Origin: Deltaproteobacteria bacterium
GTDB taxonomy: Bacteria; Desulfobacterota; Desulfobacteria; Desulfobacterales; Desulfobacteraceae
Direction of reading: 5' to 3'
Assembly (NCBI GenBank): GCA_027858995.1
Contig: JAQIBP010000039.1
Coordinates: forward strand, 54,060 to 118,059
DNA length: 64,000 nucleotides
Shown: positions 59,839-64,000 of the stretch, one piece after another
Layout: every line of letters begins with the position of its first letter
Numbering within the stretch: position 1 is the stretch's first letter
Program-made: the position numbers and the translations under genes
The notes under the pieces: generated by a model
What the model was told of the DNA's origin: nothing
Seen by the model: the letters and a program-made list of their open reading frames with translations, nothing else
The model's database searches: none

Positions 59839-60678
59839 TTACAGGGTGATTTCAAAATTGCAGGGGACTGCAAAACAGTCAATAGTTGAATTACTCTTTT
59901 TAAGCTCAATTTTACATTTATTAACAATCTTGTCCATCTGTCTGTCCGTCCTGTCCTGATTCAAATGAAACAGTCCAAGTTTTTTAACCTTTGCTTTTAC
60001 TGCAAAAGCCAGTACCTGTGGAATCGAAGAGTGACCCCAGTTGATTTTTCGCTTGTATTCCTCTTTGGTGTATTCTCCGTCATGGAACAATAGATCTGCA
60101 TTTTTTACAAATTTAAGGTGGGCATCATAACCTCTGCTTCCAGAATGATCAAAGCCGAGTTCATTATCCGTAAAAAACACAAAAGATTTTCCATCTTCAA
60201 TGAATTTATATCCCAGACCTCCGCCAAAATGGCTCACAGGGATGGTTTCAATGGCCACTGATCCGATATTAAATTTATTATTTAATCTCTTTTCAAATTT
60301 TATATCTGCGTTAAAATCCTTCAAAGTAATGGGGAAAAACGGTTGTTCCAATACTTTTTTAAAAACATCATGGGTATTGATACCGGAAAATTTTCGATCC
60401 TGGATAATGACTTCAACTTTTTTAAAAAGAAACGGCCTGAAAAAAGCAATGCCCATGATGTGGTCCCAGTGGGCATGGGTAAAAATAAGATAATACTTGG
60501 TTATATCCCTCTCAATAAGGCTTTTCCCAAGACGTCTTAATCCTGTGCCTGCATCAACAATAATTGTTTCTCCTGTTTTTGCAGTAATTTCAATACAGGT
60601 GGTATCACCCCCATACTTGACATACTCATCACCTGATACAGGTATAGACCCCCTTGATCCCCAACATTTAATATCCAT
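59839..60678 (-). CDS. MBL-fold metallohydrolase
   Basis: 'MDIKCWGSRGSIPVSG', 'IIVDAGTGLRRLG', 'FTHAHWDHIMGIAF', 'LFHDGEYTKEEYKRKINWGHSS'. Confidence 0.9.
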   Translation of the reverse strand: MDIKCWGSRGSIPVSGDEYVKYGGDTTCIEITAKTGETIIVDAGTGLRRLGKSLIERDITKYYLIFTHAHWDHIMGIAFFRPFLFKKVEVIIQDRKFSGINTHDVFKKVLEQPFFPITLKDFNADIKFEKRLNNKFNIGSVAIETIPVSHFGGGLGYKFIEDGKSFVFFTDNELGFDHSGSRGYDAHLKFVKNADLLFHDGEYTKEEYKRKINWGHSSIPQVLAFAVKAKVKKLGLFHLNQDRTDRQMDKIVNKCKIELKKSNSTIDCFAVPCNFEITL

Positions 60679-60955
60679 TAGTTTTCTCTATCACAAGATA
60701 GAATCTTTATCCACAAATAATTGAATTTTTAAGCCTATGCAATATTACACAACATGCAATAATGATATTTGTGTATAAAATATTACGCATTGTGTATAAA
60801 ACCAATAGATTTTTGATATGACCTGTTACAGGCTGAAAACTTTATGTCCGCCGGATGGACATTGCAATACCCTGAAGGGCAGAAGCCAAGTTCTAAGATC
60901 CATATGCTCCCATAAGGTTATCACCCTTCCACTGAAGTGATTACAAATACTTTAA

Positions 60956-61971
60956 GGGGGGTGGTTAATTAGCTCCTCCTGTGATATTATCAGGGCATGT
61001 CTAAAAAAGTTATTGATTTTCCCAACACATATCGCGAATTTGTGCAGTATTTTCCTAACGACCATGTATGTGCTCGCTATCTGGAAAAACTGCGGTGGCC
61101 AAAGGGGTTTTGTTGTCCCGCTTGCCAGACGAATGGGGAACCATGGAGACAAACACGTTGTCGATTAGTTTGCCCTGCATGCCGCCACCAGACTTCAGTG
61201 ACAGTTGGTACTGTCATGGAAAAAACACGAACCCCGTTGACGACTTGGTTTGAGGCAGCGTGGCATCTGACAACGGCCAAAAATGGTTTTTCGGCAAAAA
61301 CTTTGGAAAGTACATTGGGTGTCAGCTATCGTACAGCATGGGCAATGCTTCAACGTTATCGGGTTTCCATGGTGCGTAGCGAACGCGGGCGTTTGGTGGG
61401 AGAAGTAGAGATCGACGAGACCTTCATTGGTGGTGTCAAGGAAGGAGGAAAACGCGGACGTGGAAGCAGTAAGTCTATCGTTGTTATTGCTGTAGAGGTT
61501 AAAGAGCCTAAAGGTTTTGGACGAGTTCGGATGCGTTATATCCCTGATGCTTCTGCTGAGAACCTACATCCATTCATCTGTGATGTTGTAGATCGAAGTG
61601 CTACTGTGATGACAGACTCTTGGAATGGCTATAACGGCCTATCGAAGAAAAAGTACAGGCATAAGAGGACAGTATTATCTTCATCGGATGATCCTGCTCA
61701 TGTCGCTATGCCTGGTGTGCATTGGATTGCAAGTCTCCTTAAACGATGGATACTTGGTACTCATCAGGGATCTTTTGCCCCTGCACACCTACAGTCATAC
61801 TTGTAGGAGTACACTTTTCGATTCAATAGGCGCACCTCTGGCAGTCGTGGTCTTGTTTTTCGTAGACTTATGGAGCAAGCTATGGTTACGGGGCCTGTCA
61901 CCGGAAATGATGTTACATTTGGCTACAATTGGGAAAAAAGTCAAGCAGGAGGAGCTAATTAACCACCCCCC
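60956..61971 (+). mobile_element. IS1595-family insertion sequence, 1016 bp
   Basis: Perfect 26-bp TIRs GGGGGGTGGTTAATTAGCTCCTCCTG / CAGGAGGAGCTAATTAACCACCCCCC; perfect 8-bp TSD TACTTTAA at 60948-60955 and 61972-61979. Confidence 0.97.
60997..61806 (+). pseudogene. IS1595-type (ISXO2-like DDE) transposase interrupted by an in-frame TAG near the C-terminus
   Basis: Zn ribbon CPAC..CPAC, 'EVEIDETFIGGVKEGGKRGRG', 'DSWNGYNGL', 'LKRWILGTHQG'; after TAG (61804-61806) the frame continues EYTFRFNRRTSGSRGLVFRRLMEQAMVTGPVTGNDVTFGYNWEKSQAGGAN*. Confidence 0.85.
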
Positions 61972-62386
61972 TACTTTAATATGACAGAATGGCCGAGAAT
62001 GATGCCTTGGGTATATATAATTGAACTGAAATTTCAATTTTAAAAAACCTTCATATACCATATATGGTATTGCTCAGAACTTTTCTAAAACCTCGGACTA
62101 TGAATACAAGTGCACACCGGTCAGGATTTAATTGCAGTCACCACTGCCAAAAGAAGTAAACGCCTTTTAAATATGTGGTCTCAGCGTTTTTAGATAGACA
62201 AATGGCTCACTTTTTTACTACCTATAGAATAACTACTTTTTCAGAATTTTTTAACCCAAAAAATAGCTTAACTGGTAACCCACATTTCTGGGGAAAATTC
62301 AGTTTTGAAAATATAACTGGGAAATTGACATATGAATAAGCATCCTGTTCAGCAAGCCATTATAGGTCTTTATTTCGGCTTTATCC

Positions 62387-63856
62387 TTACCTTCTGGTAG
62401 GGCTATGATAATGGTTTTCAATATATTTAAAGATATTCCTTTCCCCTGAAACAAGATATTTCAAAAAGCTAACATCATTATATTTACATGTTTGATAAAT
62501 ACTGAGAACCTTTAAATAATCCTTAATCCCTGACGTTTGATACCAAAAAATATTGGAATTAAAGTGCACCGATAAAAGTTTTATTGCGTGCTCAGCACTA
62601 GTATTATTCCATGATATGCCTTCGTGGTTCAAAAATTCAAACAGACTACCTCTATACTTCACAATCCTTGTTTTGAATTGTTTCGATATATCGAATTTAT
62701 AGTCAGTCGCTGCGACTTTATCCAGAAATTGTTCTGCTCCCTTTTTATGTTTTTTTAAATATCTATGCTTCAGTCCATATTTGTCGATCGTTTTCACTAT
62801 CCTCTGAAGAAGTTTCGTGAAATCATGGGCCATTTCTCGAAATTCATAATTAAAAGGATTTTTTAATAGAGCATCATTAAAATCCCGCATTAAATGAATC
62901 AAACACTTCTGATGCTTACACTTTATTGCATCATAAGCAGAATAAAAATCTGTTATCAAAACATTATTGAAGTCTTTCAGATAACCAATCAAAAACCCCC
63001 CTTCTCTTGTATCTTTATAGAAAGAAACAACAGCTTTGTTGTCCGTAAATATCCATGCATAAGCATCTTCGTATTTCGTCTTTAGTGGGGTTTCATCTGC
63101 GTACACAGCCAAACTTGTTAAAATTTTCTTAGACAACAAGTGGTATGTCCAATTGTAAAAATTAGCAAAATAGATCATAAAGCGATTTATGGTATCATGA
63201 GATACAACTAACTCAAACTGCTCAAAAAAATCCATTTGTACTTGGCGAGCACTCAATCTGTTAACCACTTGATGATATATCGCCCAGCTTTTTAAAGAAT
63301 GTCCGAATCTGTAACAAATTTTCCTATAGCGAATTGGTGAATGATGGGAACCACAAGTACCACACATGTACATCTTTGTAGTATACCGAACGATCCATTT
63401 TTTCACACAAGATTTCAGTAATTTTAGGTCTATTACTTTCTTTGACCAAATTTTGTGTGTAGCAGAAATATTGTCACTACCGCAATCAGGGCATCGTTTT
63501 TCCCATATTTTCACAGTTTCATTTACCCGTAGTGAATTTTTTCTAATTCTTTTCTTAAATTTTATTTTTTTCTGCAAGCTTTTATCTGTCCGAACGTTGA
63601 CTCGTTGTTTCTGGTAATCAAAGTATGAGCATTTTGTAATAAATTCACTTTCAGAGAATATAATGGGTGGGTGGAATATTGATTTAGTCTTTATTTCTTT
63701 GCAATATTTAACTCCAACTTCTGATAAAAAATGGTTTCTTTCTTTTTCTTTCTTCTTCCTTGAATATTCTTTGCTATCATTGGCAATTACAGACTCGATA
63801 AAGTGTCTAACTCTCACGAGAGCATAACAGTCATCCATATTATACTGCCTTAACAT
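62387..63856 (-). CDS. IS66-like DDE transposase with an N-terminal RNase-H_2/RecB-like nuclease tail; likely 5'-truncated
   Basis: 'VYADETPLKTKYEDAYAWIFTDNKAV', 'VLITDFYSAYDAIKCKHQKCLIHLMRDFNDALLKNPFN', 'NTSAEHAIKLL'; N-term 'LRQYNMDDCYALVRV'; Zn-ribbon CPDCGS/CGTCGS. Confidence 0.75.
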   Translation of the reverse strand: MLRQYNMDDCYALVRVRHFIESVIANDSKEYSRKKKEKERNHFLSEVGVKYCKEIKTKSIFHPPIIFSESEFITKCSYFDYQKQRVNVRTDKSLQKKIKFKKRIRKNSLRVNETVKIWEKRCPDCGSDNISATHKIWSKKVIDLKLLKSCVKKWIVRYTTKMYMCGTCGSHHSPIRYRKICYRFGHSLKSWAIYHQVVNRLSARQVQMDFFEQFELVVSHDTINRFMIYFANFYNWTYHLLSKKILTSLAVYADETPLKTKYEDAYAWIFTDNKAVVSFYKDTREGGFLIGYLKDFNNVLITDFYSAYDAIKCKHQKCLIHLMRDFNDALLKNPFNYEFREMAHDFTKLLQRIVKTIDKYGLKHRYLKKHKKGAEQFLDKVAATDYKFDISKQFKTRIVKYRGSLFEFLNHEGISWNNTSAEHAIKLLSVHFNSNIFWYQTSGIKDYLKVLSIYQTCKYNDVSFLKYLVSGERNIFKYIENHYHSPTRR

Positions 63857-64000
63857 CTGTTTAGAGTTATCGTGCTTCCATGTAACTTCTCCAAAACTGG
63901 TGGAAAAAATAAAAAAGTTCGTGCGTTCCAGTATTTAATGTTGTATCATGCTAAACATGAAAAACACATTGGAGCAAATCAGAAAAAATATTTTAAAAAA

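Noticed and set aside
1-64000. CRISPR arrays, rRNA and tRNA genes, prophage structural genes
   Set aside because: Looked for repeat-spacer periodicity, T-loop/anticodon patterns and phage module signatures on both strands; none found by eye. A tRNAscan/CRISPR finder run would be decisive.

Overview
The window looks like AT-rich, mostly chromosomal DNA from a Desulfobacterota (Desulfobacteraceae-like) bacterium. That taxonomic guess comes from gene content only. No rRNA, tRNA or CRISPR was recognised. Main blocks: arginine/agmatine genes; an unusual cysteine synthase / cysteinyl-tRNA-synthetase-like fusion; lptD, a NusG-like gene, HU, holB, PSP1 and metG; a PBP and a very large GlmS-like protein; a PAS hybrid histidine kinase; a molybdenum hydroxylase operon with cofactor-maturation genes (28-37 kb); nadA, comF, rlmB, gmk, remA, yicC, msbA and waaA; a Na+/H+ antiporter; tandem GAF proteins; gpsA; an RND efflux pair; and mobile DNA at the right end. 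The points most worth follow-up are: (1) the CysK-CysS fusion, whose synthetase half has lost recognisable HIGH and KMSKS motifs but keeps the predicted Zn/cysteine ligands; (2) a 1236-aa GlmS-like protein with an internal catalytic Cys, a large insertion, a long C-terminal extension and a leader with mutually exclusive helices; (3) a MITE-like 165-bp inverted repeat that supplies the last 16 codons of an agmatinase gene; (4) an IS66-type transposase fused to an RNase-H/RecB-like nuclease tail; (5) an IS1595 copy with perfect TIRs and TSD but an in-frame TAG; and (6) gene fossils of EamA and nadA. All homology calls come from reading protein motifs; no database search was run.
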